64,000 nt of DNA from Mycobacterium sp. ELW1 (GTDB lineage Bacteria; Actinomycetota; Actinomycetes; Mycobacteriales; Mycobacteriaceae), in the NCBI RefSeq assembly GCF_008329905.1, contig NZ_CP032155.1, positions 1,488,001 to 1,552,000 on the forward strand, given 5' to 3'. The position numbers were made by a program, and so were the translations under genes. This document shows, piece by piece, positions 1 to 7,415 of this stretch (position 1 is its first letter; each line of letters opens with the position of its first letter). Below the pieces are notes generated by a model. That model did no database searches. It saw only the letters and a program-made list of their open reading frames with translations, and was not told the origin of the DNA.

Positions 1-138
1 GAGATTGCCCTGAAGGCTGCGATCCGACGAAAATCACGACCATAGCGGCGGTCTCGACGTTGATTGGCAGCGGAATGCGGTGGAGTTCCGCTTCAACGTC
101 TAGGGGACCTGTCGGTGGGCGGGTCTAGCTTGGGCGCC
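1..138. other. Left-edge sequence without a supportable gene
   Basis: No complete gene is visible before the glyoxalase-fold gene. Frame 1 is open from the window edge to a TAG at 43-45 and could be the last 14 codons of a gene that begins outside the window. A second frame is open up to a TAG near 103. Neither gives a recognisable protein end, so no product is proposed. Confidence 0.2.
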
Positions 139-537
139 ATGAAGCTAGTGTCGATCCGCGTCATCACCGCAGATGTGAAGCGTCTCGTCTCGTTCTACGA
201 GATGGTCACCGGGGCCGAGGCGATCTGGGGCAACGAACTATTCGCCGAGATCCCTACACCGGTGGGCACGCTGGCCATCGGCAGTGACAAGACCGTGCCG
301 TTGTTCGGCGCGGGATCTGCCGAACCGGCCGCCAATCGCAGCGCCATCATCGAGTTCATCGTGGCTGACGTAGATGCCGAATACGTACGCCTGCAGGGAC
401 AATTGGACGAGGTCGTCACCGAGCCGACCACCATGCCATGGGGCAATCGCGCGCTGTTGTTCCGCGACCCCGACGGCAACCTGGTCAACCTGTTCACCCC
501 GGTCACCGACGATGCTCGGGCCAAGTTCGGCGGCTGA
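139..537 (+). CDS. VOC (glyoxalase/bleomycin-resistance fold) protein
   Basis: This 132-residue protein has the size and beta-alpha-beta-beta-beta repeat of the vicinal oxygen chelate superfamily. It starts MKLVSIRVITADVKR followed by a FYEMVTGAE helix. Its end reads LLFRDPDGNLVNLFTP, the classic VOC C-terminal motif in which a conserved acidic residue is often replaced by Asn, as here. Metal ligands are not obvious, so enzymatic activity is uncertain. The ATG at 139 is preferred over an upstream in-frame ATG at 64, because the added 25 residues do not look like VOC sequence. The methyltransferase gene starts 4 bp downstream and the two are probably cotranscribed. The substrate is unknown. 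Confidence 0.85.
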   Translation: MKLVSIRVITADVKRLVSFYEMVTGAEAIWGNELFAEIPTPVGTLAIGSDKTVPLFGAGSAEPAANRSAIIEFIVADVDAEYVRLQGQLDEVVTEPTTMPWGNRALLFRDPDGNLVNLFTPVTDDARAKFGG

Positions 538-541
538 TCTA

Positions 542-1189
542 ATGACGGGTATGTCGCTCGTCGACCGCGCGCTCGCCGGGTTGTCTCGCCAGCTCGGTGA
601 CCCCACCGGATTCGCAGGCCGAATCGTCGGTCGGGTCCTCAACCGTGGCAATCGGTCACTTGTCGTCGCCGCCGTCGCTGCCACGGAGTGCGGGCTGGCC
701 GCCGACATCGCTGACATCGGATTCGGCGGGGGCGTCGGACTCGACATCTTGCTCGATCGCGAGGGCACGGCTGTGCACGGCGTCGAGATGTCGGAGACGA
801 TGCTCGCACAGGCGCGGCGTCGGTTCGCTGATGACATCGCTCGCGGTCGGTTACGCCTGTACGCCGGCCGGATGGAGAGTCTGCCTCTCGACGATTCCGC
901 ACTGGACGCGATCATCTCGACGAACACGATCTACTTCGTGCCCGATCTCGCCGCGGCGTTCGCAGAGCTCGCTCGCGTACTGCGCCCGGGCGGGCGATTG
1001 GTGCTCGGGATCGGTGATCCGGATCAGATGGCCAAGATGCCCTTCACCCGCCATGGTTTTCGGCTGCGGCCCGTCGACGAACTCGTGTCGGCTATCCGTG
1101 AAGCTGGTTTCGATCAGATCGAGGACAGGCGGGTGGGTAATGGCCCACGTGCCTTCCATCTTCTGGTGTGCGACCGTCCGGTGATCTAA
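542..1189 (+). CDS. Class I SAM-dependent methyltransferase (UbiE/Methyltransf_11 type)
   Basis: The 215-residue protein has a Rossmann-like SAM fold. Motif I reads DIGFGGGVGLD near residue 60, followed by an acidic strand end (VHGVEMSETML). A later LRPGGRLVLGI strand is typical of UbiE-like enzymes. It lies 4 bp behind the VOC gene, and its last codons overlap the end of convergent arsR by 4 bp. That position beside an arsenic operon makes a metalloid methyltransferase conceivable, but the cysteines that define ArsM enzymes are not present, so the substrate is left open. The ATG at 542 is chosen; a second ATG three codons on is an alternative. Confidence 0.85.
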   Translation: MTGMSLVDRALAGLSRQLGDPTGFAGRIVGRVLNRGNRSLVVAAVAATECGLAADIADIGFGGGVGLDILLDREGTAVHGVEMSETMLAQARRRFADDIARGRLRLYAGRMESLPLDDSALDAIISTNTIYFVPDLAAAFAELARVLRPGGRLVLGIGDPDQMAKMPFTRHGFRLRPVDELVSAIREAGFDQIEDRRVGNGPRAFHLLVCDRPVI

Positions 1190-1551
1190 CGGCAGCAGTT
1201 CGGGTCCAGGACAGTGCAGAGCGCCACCAGCGCTTCGCGGCACGGTCGGTGGTAGACGTTCATTCCGCGGCGCTCGGATTCGACCAGACCTGCGCGACGC
1301 AACTGGGACAGATGGTGGCTGACGGTTGACTCGCTCAGTTCGACCGCCGCTGCCAGGTCGCAACTACACACCTCGCCCGCGTCCGAACCGAACAGCAATG
1401 AGACCAGCTTGACCCGAACAGGGTCCGCTAAAGCCTTGAGCCGCAACGCGATCTCGAGTGCCGCCTGATCGCTGACGGGACCGGCGGCCACCGGCGCGCA
1501 GCAGACCGGCGCGGACATGTCCACCGTGGGCAGTGTCTTCGGCATGACCAC
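1186..1551 (-). CDS. arsR: ArsR/SmtB-family metalloid-responsive repressor
   Basis: The 121-residue winged-helix protein has the ArsR recognition region (ELSESTVSHHLSQLRRAGLV) at about residues 71-90. Just before it lies VCSCDL, with Cys62 and Cys64 at the position used by classical ArsR proteins to bind As(III). Extra cysteine pairs occur near the N-terminus (CC, 17-18) and at the C-terminus (NCC, 118-120), so the sensing site may be built differently from E. coli ArsR. It is divergent from cadI/arsI-acr3-arsC, and the shared 1552-1640 gap holds repeated TGACATA-like half-sites. It presumably represses both directions until arsenite or antimonite binds. The start is a GTG at 1551; an ATG at 1545 is equally possible. 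Confidence 0.93.
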   Translation of the reverse strand: MVMPKTLPTVDMSAPVCCAPVAAGPVSDQAALEIALRLKALADPVRVKLVSLLFGSDAGEVCSCDLAAAVELSESTVSHHLSQLRRAGLVESERRGMNVYHRPCREALVALCTVLDPNCCR

Positions 1552-1566
1552 ATCTTGCCATGGATA

Positions 1567-1619
1567 TTGACATACGTCGAAGAGGTGGCATCATCGTGTA
1601 TGTCCGTAGTTCGACATAA
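1567..1619. promoter_or_regulatory. Probable ArsR operator region
   Basis: The 89-bp gap between arsR and the arsenic operon carries three related half-sites: TTGACATAC at 1567-1575, its inverted form GTGTATGTC at 1596-1604, and TCGACATAA at 1611-1619. Inverted and direct copies of a TGACATA-type element between a repressor gene and its target operon fit an ArsR-family operator. The assignment rests on position and symmetry only. Confidence 0.55.
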
Positions 1620-1640
1620 GCCACATAGGTAGGAGCCGTC

Positions 1641-2120
1641 ATGTCCCGCGCTCAACTGGCCCTCAACGTCGATGACCTGGCCGAGGCCATCACGTTCTAT
1701 TCGAAGTTGTTCAACACCGAACCGGCCAAGGTGAAGCCGGGTTACGCGAACTTCGCTGTCGTCGACCCGCCGTTGAAGCTGGTCCTGCTTGAAAACCCAG
1801 GAAAGGGCGGCACCATCAACCACCTTGGCGTCGAGGTCGAATCAAGCGAGACCGTCCACGCTGAGATCGCCCGCCTCACCAACGAAGGTCTGTTCACCGA
1901 CGAGGAGATCGGCACCACCTGCTGCTTCGCCACCCAGGACAAGGTCTGGGTGACGGGACCCGCCGGAGAGAAATGGGAGGTCTACACCGTCCTTGCCGAT
2001 TCGGACACCTTCGGCAACAGCCCCGAACACTCTGAGGGAGGCACCGCCGAGGGCGGCGTCTGCTGTGGCGGCGCCGCTGCCGATGCCGACGAATCGACCG
2101 CTACCAACGCCTGCTGCTGA
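1641..2120 (+). CDS. cadI: ArsI/CadI-family metalloid-resistance protein (VOC fold)
   Basis: The 159-residue protein belongs to the ArsI/CadI branch of the VOC superfamily. This branch includes the Fe(II)-dependent C-As lyase ArsI and M. tuberculosis CadI. Visible hallmarks are Gln5 and His61 in the first half, Glu113 (EKWEVYTV), and a vicinal Cys94-Cys95 pair (GTTCCFATQDKVW), which in ArsI binds the trivalent organoarsenical. After residue about 130 there is a low-complexity tail with two further Cys pairs (GGVCCGG and the terminal NACC), which could bind soft metals. It is first in the operon after the ArsR-controlled gap, with a good GGAG ribosome site. acr3 starts 2 bp after its stop. Whether it demethylates arsenicals or only binds metal cannot be decided from sequence. 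Confidence 0.88.
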   Translation: MSRAQLALNVDDLAEAITFYSKLFNTEPAKVKPGYANFAVVDPPLKLVLLENPGKGGTINHLGVEVESSETVHAEIARLTNEGLFTDEEIGTTCCFATQDKVWVTGPAGEKWEVYTVLADSDTFGNSPEHSEGGTAEGGVCCGGAAADADESTATNACC

Positions 2121-2122
2121 TC

Positions 2123-3232
2123 GTGAACGCCCCCTCAGCAGTCGGCGTCGACACCGCGGTCGTCGGGAAGCTGTCGCTACTGGACCGATTCCTGCCGGTA
2201 TGGATCGGCCTTGCCATGGCGGTCGGTCTACTCCTGGGTCGTCTGGTACCCGGGCTGAACACCGCGCTGGACAAGGTGCAGGTCGACGGCATCTCGCTGC
2301 CCATTGCGCTGGGCCTGCTGATCATGATGTATCCGGTCCTGGCCAAGGTCCGCTACGACCGCTTGGACACCGTCACCGGGGACCGCAAACTACTCATCAG
2401 TTCGCTGCTGTTGAACTGGGTCCTCGGGCCCGCGCTGATGTTCGCCCTGGCCTGGTTGCTGCTGCCCGATCTACCCGAGTACCGCACCGGACTCATCATC
2501 GTCGGCCTCGCCCGCTGCATTGCCATGGTCATCATCTGGAATGACCTCGCCTGTGGCGACCGCGAAGCCGCCGCCGTCCTCGTCGCCCTCAACTCGGTGT
2601 TCCAGGTCGTCATGTTCGCAGTGCTCGGCTGGTTCTACCTGTCCGTGCTGCCTGGCTGGCTGGGGCTGGCACAGACCACCATCAGCACCTCGCCGTGGCA
2701 GATCGCCAAATCAGTGCTGATCTTCCTGGGCATCCCACTGCTCGCCGGCTACCTATCCCGGCGGCTGGGGGAGAAAGCCAAGGGCCGCGAGTGGTACGAA
2801 TCCACATTCCTGCCGAGAATCGGACCGTGGGCCCTCTACGGGTTGCTGTTCACCATCGTCATTCTTTTTGCGCTGCAAGGTGATCAGATCACCAGTCGCC
2901 CGCTGGACGTCGTCCGCATCGCTCTGCCGCTCCTGGCTTACTTCGCGATCATGTGGGGCGGTGGATACCTGCTCGGCGCACTACTCGGGCTGGGCTATCA
3001 GCGCACCACCACCCTGGCGTTCACCGCAGCGGGCAACAACTTCGAGCTCGCGATCGCTGTCGCCATCGCCACCTATGGCGCAACGTCCGGGCAGGCACTC
3101 GCCGGAGTGGTCGGCCCCCTGATCGAAGTGCCCGTCCTCGTTGCCTTGGTCTACGTCTCGCTCGCACTCCGACGCCGTTTCACTGACGCCGCTTCACCGC
3201 GGACCCCGAAGCCTGACAGGAGCACACCATGA
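2123..3232 (+). CDS. acr3: ACR3-family arsenite efflux permease
   Basis: The 369-residue membrane protein has about ten transmembrane segments and the signatures of the ACR3 (BART superfamily) arsenite exporters. These are the GLARCIAMVIIWNDLACGD stretch around residue 133 with its conserved Cys, and the GNNFELAIAVAIATYG segment with a conserved Glu in a late helix. It extrudes As(III), and often Sb(III), produced inside the cell by the arsenate reductase. It starts with GTG 2 bp after the cadI/arsI stop, and its last four bases overlap the arsC start (ATGA). The three genes therefore form one translationally coupled unit. In M. tuberculosis the equivalent ACR3 and ArsC are fused (from memory); here they are separate. 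Confidence 0.95.
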   Translation: MNAPSAVGVDTAVVGKLSLLDRFLPVWIGLAMAVGLLLGRLVPGLNTALDKVQVDGISLPIALGLLIMMYPVLAKVRYDRLDTVTGDRKLLISSLLLNWVLGPALMFALAWLLLPDLPEYRTGLIIVGLARCIAMVIIWNDLACGDREAAAVLVALNSVFQVVMFAVLGWFYLSVLPGWLGLAQTTISTSPWQIAKSVLIFLGIPLLAGYLSRRLGEKAKGREWYESTFLPRIGPWALYGLLFTIVILFALQGDQITSRPLDVVRIALPLLAYFAIMWGGGYLLGALLGLGYQRTTTLAFTAAGNNFELAIAVAIATYGATSGQALAGVVGPLIEVPVLVALVYVSLALRRRFTDAASPRTPKPDRSTP

Positions 3233-3654
3233 ATGACGCCACCACCACGAAGCCCACCGTGCTCTTTCTGTGCACCCACAATGCTGGCCGTTCCCAAATG
3301 GCGCTCGGATACTTCAACCACCTCGCCGGAGACCACGCAGTGGCGAGGTCGGGAGGCTCGGAACCAGCCAACGAAATCAACCCCGCCGCCGTGGCCGCAA
3401 TGGCCGAGATCGGCATCGACATCGCGCGGGAGTTCCCCAAGCCATGGACCGATGAGATCGTCCGGGCCGCCGACGTCGTGGTCACCATGGGGTGCGGTGA
3501 CTCTTGCCCGTTCTTCCCCGGAAAGCGTTATGAGAACTGGGAACTGCCCGACCCCGCAGGCCAGGGGATCGACGCCGTCCGCCCGATCCGCGACGAGATC
3601 GAGGCGCGGGTGCGCGGGCTTCTCGCCGAACTCGGCATCCAACCCGCCGTGTGA
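3229..3654 (+). CDS. arsC: Arsenate reductase, low-molecular-weight phosphatase fold
   Basis: The 141-residue protein carries the LMW-phosphatase P-loop C-x5-R as CTHNAGRS (Cys15 to Arg21). It also has a second pair of cysteines, Cys89 and Cys93 (TMGCGDSCPFF), and the DP-loop aspartate in ELPDP (Asp108). Three redox cysteines are typical of thioredoxin-coupled ArsC. Actinobacteria also have mycothiol-coupled relatives, so the electron donor is not certain. It reduces arsenate to arsenite for export by the upstream Acr3. Its start overlaps the acr3 stop by 4 bp. Confidence 0.95.
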   Translation: MNDATTTKPTVLFLCTHNAGRSQMALGYFNHLAGDHAVARSGGSEPANEINPAAVAAMAEIGIDIAREFPKPWTDEIVRAADVVVTMGCGDSCPFFPGKRYENWELPDPAGQGIDAVRPIRDEIEARVRGLLAELGIQPAV

Positions 3655-3711
3655 TCTCCACACCAGTCGAGTTCCGCGATGAGTTCGGCCTGATGCGAGA
3701 GTCTCAAAGGC

Positions 3712-4281
3712 ATGGGAAAGCTGATTTTCACCGCGAGCATGTCCATCGACGGCTACGTCGCCGATACTGCCGGCGACTTTCAATGGTCGGCCCCCGAGGG
3801 GGCGGTGTTCGCCGTCCACGTCGAGCGGATGGGCGAAATATCGACCGAGGTGCTGGGGCGCCGGACCTTCGAGTTGATGGAGTACTGGGAGACCGATCCC
3901 GTCGACCAGGTCTGGACCGCGGCCGAGCAGGAGTTCGCCCGCCGCTGGCGGCGCATCGACAAGGTGGTGGCGTCCTCGACCCTCACGCGCGACGACATCG
4001 GATCGGACCGCGTCCGTCTGGTGCCGGACTTGAGCCTGGCAGAGCTGAAGCGAATCGTCGACGACGCGCCCGGAGTGGTCGAGATCTTCGGGCCGACCGT
4101 CGCGGCCGACGCGATCCGGGCCGGCCTGATCGAGGAATTCCAGTTCTTCGTGGTCCCGAAGGTGGTGGGTGGCGGGCTGCGCGCACTACCCGACGATGTG
4201 CAGCTCGATCTGGCGCTCGCCGGGCACGAGACGTTCGACAACGGCATTGCTCATCTGCGCTACGTACCTCGCGGAGGCTAG
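3712..4281 (+). CDS. Dihydrofolate reductase/RibD C-terminal-like reductase
   Basis: The 189-residue protein starts MGKLIFTASMSIDGYVAD, the signature of the RibD_C/DHFR-like family (a strand followed by SxDG-Y). Later stretches VLGRRTFELM, KVVASSTL and the GPTVAADAIRAGLIEEF helix complete the nucleotide-binding half. Relatives include many single-copy reductases of unknown substrate in actinobacteria; true riboflavin or folate synthesis is unlikely without partner genes. It follows arsC by 57 bp on the same strand, but nothing in the protein suggests a role in arsenic metabolism. Confidence 0.88.
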   Translation: MGKLIFTASMSIDGYVADTAGDFQWSAPEGAVFAVHVERMGEISTEVLGRRTFELMEYWETDPVDQVWTAAEQEFARRWRRIDKVVASSTLTRDDIGSDRVRLVPDLSLAELKRIVDDAPGVVEIFGPTVAADAIRAGLIEEFQFFVVPKVVGGGLRALPDDVQLDLALAGHETFDNGIAHLRYVPRGG

Positions 4282-4284
4282 CCG

Positions 4285-4303
4285 TTAAGCAAGGCAACCC
4301 TTA
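4285..4303. promoter_or_regulatory. IdeR/DtxR iron-box-like sequence (candidate)
   Basis: The 19 bases 4285-4303 (TTAAGCAAGGCAACCCTTA) agree at 15 of 19 positions with the mycobacterial IdeR consensus TWAGGTWAGSCTWACCTWA, counted by eye. The site lies between the reductase gene and the PAS/GGDEF locus, about 100 bp before the preferred start of the latter. A match at this level can be functional but also arises by chance. Confidence 0.35.
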
Positions 4304-4402
4304 TGTGTGACAGCAAGATTCGATGTCGGGGTAACGCGCCCGAAGCGGGCGGTGAAACCTAGACTCACGCAAGACAAGGTCAGCGGCGGCCAAGGGGGTC
4401 GG

Positions 4403-4870
4403 GTGGACGGGGGTGCACAGGTCTCCGTCGACGCGCTGGCGGCAGAGGCGGGTTTCGCAGCACTGCCGCCAGACGCCGGCATCGTCGTGCAGAACTCCGA
4501 GGGTGAGATCATCGCCGCCTCCACAGTGGCCCAGGAGATCCTCGGGTTGTCGTCCGACCAGATGCTCGGTCGGACGTCGCAGGATCCGCGCTGGGCCGCC
4601 GTGGACGAAGACGGCCGATTCCTCGAAGGGGAAGAGAACCCCGCCATGGTCGCTCGGCGCACCCGGGTCGCGGTGCGGGACAGGATCATGGGCGTCCATC
4701 GCCCCGGCAGTGACGCCGCGGGACGCCACGTCTGGCTTCGCGTCGACGCCGTACCGCTCTTCCGAGCCGACAACCCCGACCCGTGGGTGGTGGTGGCGGC
4801 CTTCCGGCCGCTCAGCGGCGAACCCTTGCACGCTCTTCAGCTACGCGATCCGAGCGCCTCTTTCGGATGA
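4403..4870 (+). CDS. PAS-domain protein, probably the N-terminal part of a frameshifted diguanylate cyclase
   Basis: About 155 residues form one PAS sensor domain (IVVQNSEGEIIAASTVAQEILG, then GRTSQDPRW). The reading frame ends LRDPSASFG and stops at 4868-4870. Codons between an upstream GTG at 4307 and 4403 are atypical for this genome (AGA, ACA, GTA), so the GTG at 4403 behind AAGGGGGTCGG is preferred; TAGACT near 4358 could be its -10 box. The next frame reads ERLFRMIAEYSS across the same DNA, the usual linker into a following PAS domain. One extra G near 4852 would join the two genes. If the sequence is right, the genes instead meet in an ATGA overlap (4867-4870). Confidence 0.7.
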   Translation: MDGGAQVSVDALAAEAGFAALPPDAGIVVQNSEGEIIAASTVAQEILGLSSDQMLGRTSQDPRWAAVDEDGRFLEGEENPAMVARRTRVAVRDRIMGVHRPGSDAAGRHVWLRVDAVPLFRADNPDPWVVVAAFRPLSGEPLHALQLRDPSASFG

Positions 4871-6075
4871 TTGCCGAGTACAGCTCCGATATGGTCGCCT
4901 GGCAGCTGGTCGTGGACACCACATTCCTGTGGGTGTCGCCGGCGTCGCGCACCGTCCTGGGCTTCGAGCCGGACGCGCTGATCGGGACCTACGGGATCGA
5001 TCTGGTCCACCCCGACGAACGTGCCTCGCTGGCGGAAAGCTGGAAGACCACCAGCGGTGCGGTGACGAGATTCACGATGCGAATGCGGCACGCGGATGGC
5101 CAGTACCGCTGGATCGAGACCACCGCGCACGTCCTGCCCGCCGACGGGAACATGCCGCAGCAGATGATCACCGCTCACCGCGACGTGAGCGACCGCGTGC
5201 AGGCCGAACGTGCCCGCGACGCCGCGGTGCGGATGTTCGAACTGGCGATGAGCCATGCCACCATCGGCGTCGGCTGGCGCAGGCGTGACGGAACACTCTC
5301 TCGGGTCAATCCCGCGCTGTGCAACATCCTCGGAAGACGCGCCGAGCAGCTGATCGGACACTCGCTGGAAGAGTTCGCCACAGACGGATCCGAATTCGAG
5401 GACGCCATCGCCGCCGTGCACAGCGGAGCGCATAGCCACCACGAAGGTGAACGCCAGTTCGTCCGGCCGGACGGGACGGTGGCCTGGTGTCTTCACACCG
5501 AAATCGGGTTGCCCGACGAGTCCGGAATGGTCACCCATTTTCTGGTTCAACTCCAAGACATCACCGAACAGAAGCGGGCCGCCGCTCAGCTCGAACACGC
5601 TGCGTCGACTGACCCGCTCACGGGACTGTCCAACCGGACTGTTCTGGAAGATCGACTCACTCGCGCTCTTGCCAGGGCGAGACTCACCAAGACCCAGGTT
5701 GGCGTGTTGTTCATCGACCTGGACAACTTCAAGAGTGTCAACGACCGATACGGCCATGATATGGGCGATAAAGTGCTGTGCGAGATAGGAATTCGTTTAT
5801 CCACCGCGGTGCGTGACGCCGACACGGTTGTCCGCCTGGGCGGCGACGAGTTCGTCGTGGTCCGCGAACGGCTACACGACCTCACCCAGTTGGACGACCT
5901 CGCCGAGCACATCCGTCGCCGTCTGTTGGCACCCTTCGACCTCGATTCCCACGCGCTGAGCATCAGCGCCAGTATCGGCCGCGCCGCCGGCTCTGATCTC
6001 ACTGCCGCGCAACTACTTTCCCGGGCCGACGAAGCGATGTACCGAACCAAACGCGACCGGCCCGGCCGGGGTTAG
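4867..6075 (+). CDS. Diguanylate cyclase with two PAS domains (PAS-PAS-GGDEF)
   Basis: From the ATG at 4867 the 402-residue protein has two PAS/PAC units (MIAEYSSDMVAWQ...HRDVSDR and FELAMSHATIGVGW...LQDITEQKR). A C-terminal GGDEF domain follows, entered through the usual DPLTGLSNR motif. The active-site loop is an intact RLGGDEF. An RDAD inhibitory I-site sits five residues before it, so a c-di-GMP-producing, product-inhibited enzyme is expected. No EAL domain follows. With the preceding PAS frame the intact gene would encode PAS-PAS-PAS-GGDEF. The start is uncertain because the upstream ERLFR residues belong to the PAS cap. Confidence 0.88.
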   Translation: MIAEYSSDMVAWQLVVDTTFLWVSPASRTVLGFEPDALIGTYGIDLVHPDERASLAESWKTTSGAVTRFTMRMRHADGQYRWIETTAHVLPADGNMPQQMITAHRDVSDRVQAERARDAAVRMFELAMSHATIGVGWRRRDGTLSRVNPALCNILGRRAEQLIGHSLEEFATDGSEFEDAIAAVHSGAHSHHEGERQFVRPDGTVAWCLHTEIGLPDESGMVTHFLVQLQDITEQKRAAAQLEHAASTDPLTGLSNRTVLEDRLTRALARARLTKTQVGVLFIDLDNFKSVNDRYGHDMGDKVLCEIGIRLSTAVRDADTVVRLGGDEFVVVRERLHDLTQLDDLAEHIRRRLLAPFDLDSHALSISASIGRAAGSDLTAAQLLSRADEAMYRTKRDRPGRG

Positions 6076-6079
6076 GCAC

Positions 6080-6799
6080 TCAGGCGTAGCCGACCCAGCC
6101 GCGAAAGGTGAACGCCGTAAAGAACTCGGTGACATCGGTGAAGCCCGCCTCTCGCAGAATGGCACGGTCCTCGTCCGGCGAGAGAACAGGAACCTCGCCG
6201 GCAATGGCGTTGCGCGCCTTGTCGACATCCGCAGGATCGATGCCCGCAGCGATGAGGTTCGCGACGTGCCTGCCGATCCACAAGTCCCGTTCACCACCGT
6301 CGTGCGGAAAGCTCATGTGCGCAACGACGAACGGTGCACCGGGCGCCAACCGCTGCCGGACCTGTGCGACCGTCTCGAGGCGGAGCTCCCGGGGCAGGAA
6401 GTGCAGTGTCAACAGACTTGTCGCGGCGGCGAATGGGCCGTCCGGAGCGTCCTCGATGTATCCATGGTGCATGCGCACCCGCGCCGCATGCGGTCCGAGG
6501 TTTCGCGCCGCAAGCTGCAGCATTGCCGCCGACGGGTCCACGGCGTCGAACGTCCACCCCGGCTGGGCTTGGGCGAATGACTTGGTTTCCAGGCCTCCGC
6601 CGGCCCCGAGCACCAGAACCCTGGCATCGGACGGCGCGCGTTCATCGATGAGAACCGTGGCCATCCGGTGGATGTCGCGGTAGGCGGGCACCATCTGCGC
6701 CGCGCGGTCGGCGTACATCTCGACGTGGCGCGGATCATCGAACGGGTTCGTGGTTGAGGTCACCTCCCGATGGTGCTGACGGACGAGCGATATCGGCAA
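6080..6799 (-). CDS. Class I SAM-dependent methyltransferase
   Basis: The 239-residue protein has SAM motif I as VLVLGAGGGLETKSF near residue 62 and an acidic DAVDPSAAML strand, followed by the TSLLTLHFLP region. The layout resembles small-molecule methyltransferases of the Methyltransf_25 group. It ends 4 bp from the convergent GGDEF gene and is divergent from the lipoprotein gene at 6870. The start is not certain: the ATG at 6799 gives a 12-residue extension that may not be translated. The substrate is not predictable. Confidence 0.8.
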   Translation of the reverse strand: MPISLVRQHHREVTSTTNPFDDPRHVEMYADRAAQMVPAYRDIHRMATVLIDERAPSDARVLVLGAGGGLETKSFAQAQPGWTFDAVDPSAAMLQLAARNLGPHAARVRMHHGYIEDAPDGPFAAATSLLTLHFLPRELRLETVAQVRQRLAPGAPFVVAHMSFPHDGGERDLWIGRHVANLIAAGIDPADVDKARNAIAGEVPVLSPDEDRAILREAGFTDVTEFFTAFTFRGWVGYA

Positions 6800-6857
6800 G
6801 GGGATTTGCTAATCAGGCAATGCGGCGGCGTCGGGCTGGCCGCTGCCACCCGCGCGC

Positions 6858-6863
6858 TAGTAT
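6858..6863 (+). promoter_or_regulatory. -10 box of a leaderless promoter for the lipoprotein gene
   Basis: TAGTAT lies 6 nt before the ATG at 6870, the spacing at which the transcript would begin at the start codon. No ribosome site is present, consistent with leaderless translation as is common in mycobacteria. Confidence 0.5.
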
Positions 6864-6869
6864 CCGCCA

Positions 6870-7394
6870 ATGCGCGGAACACGTTTGGTCGGAGTCCCTC
6901 TCGGCCTGTTGGCCATCGCACTCATGAGTGCGGCGTGCGGGAATTCCAACCAGACCGCCCAACAGTCGCCTCCCAGCACACCTGCCAGTACGTCGATGGC
7001 GCCCACGCTGGAAGCGGTCGCGTTCGGCACCAAGGTCGACATCGCGTCGTCCGACGGCACGGCGGCCTACATCGTCGACAACCTGCAGCCGGTGCCGCCC
7101 GACGCCCAGATCGTCCCGGCCAAGGGCGCGATGTACGCCGTCGACGTCACGATCGTCGCCAAGAGCGGCACACCGACCTACAACGGCTTCTACCTCGTCG
7201 CGCGCGCCGCCGACGGGTCGAACATCGCGCCCGCCGTCGGTGCTGTCCGGCCCGGCATCACCTCAGGCCAGCTCGCGCAGGACCAGCAGGTCGCCGGCCA
7301 CGTCGCCTACGACGTCCCGCCGGGCCAGACCATCACCGCGATCCAGTTCCGCGACCCGAAAGGCAAGGTGCTGGCGGTCTGGGGCGCGGGGTAG
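6870..7394 (+). CDS. Putative lipoprotein with DUF4352-like immunoprotective fold
   Basis: The 174-residue protein begins with a lipoprotein signal peptide (positive MRGTR, hydrophobic core, lipobox LMSAAC with Cys about 24), so it should be lipidated and anchored outside the membrane. A Ser/Thr/Pro/Gln-rich spacer follows. The rest is a beta-rich domain with VDVTIVAKSGTPTYNGFYLV and a final IQFRDPKGKVLAVWG. This pattern resembles small secreted immunoglobulin-like domains (DUF4352/TelA-like), but the family call is tentative. It is transcribed divergently from the methyltransferase and followed after 21 bp by another secreted protein. Confidence 0.75.
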   Translation: MRGTRLVGVPLGLLAIALMSAACGNSNQTAQQSPPSTPASTSMAPTLEAVAFGTKVDIASSDGTAAYIVDNLQPVPPDAQIVPAKGAMYAVDVTIVAKSGTPTYNGFYLVARAADGSNIAPAVGAVRPGITSGQLAQDQQVAGHVAYDVPPGQTITAIQFRDPKGKVLAVWGAG

Positions 7395-7415
7395 GTTCAG
7401 CTCGGGAGGTGGGTC

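Noticed and set aside
1..138. Possible C-terminal ends of upstream genes (frames ending at 45 and near 105)
   Set aside because: Fragments of 14 and about 12 residues cannot be assigned to a family.
4307..4402. N-terminal extension of the PAS protein from GTG 4307
   Set aside because: Codons such as AGA, ACA and GTA are rare in this genome and the residues show no PAS similarity; a promoter-like TAGACT and a ribosome site fit a start at 4403.
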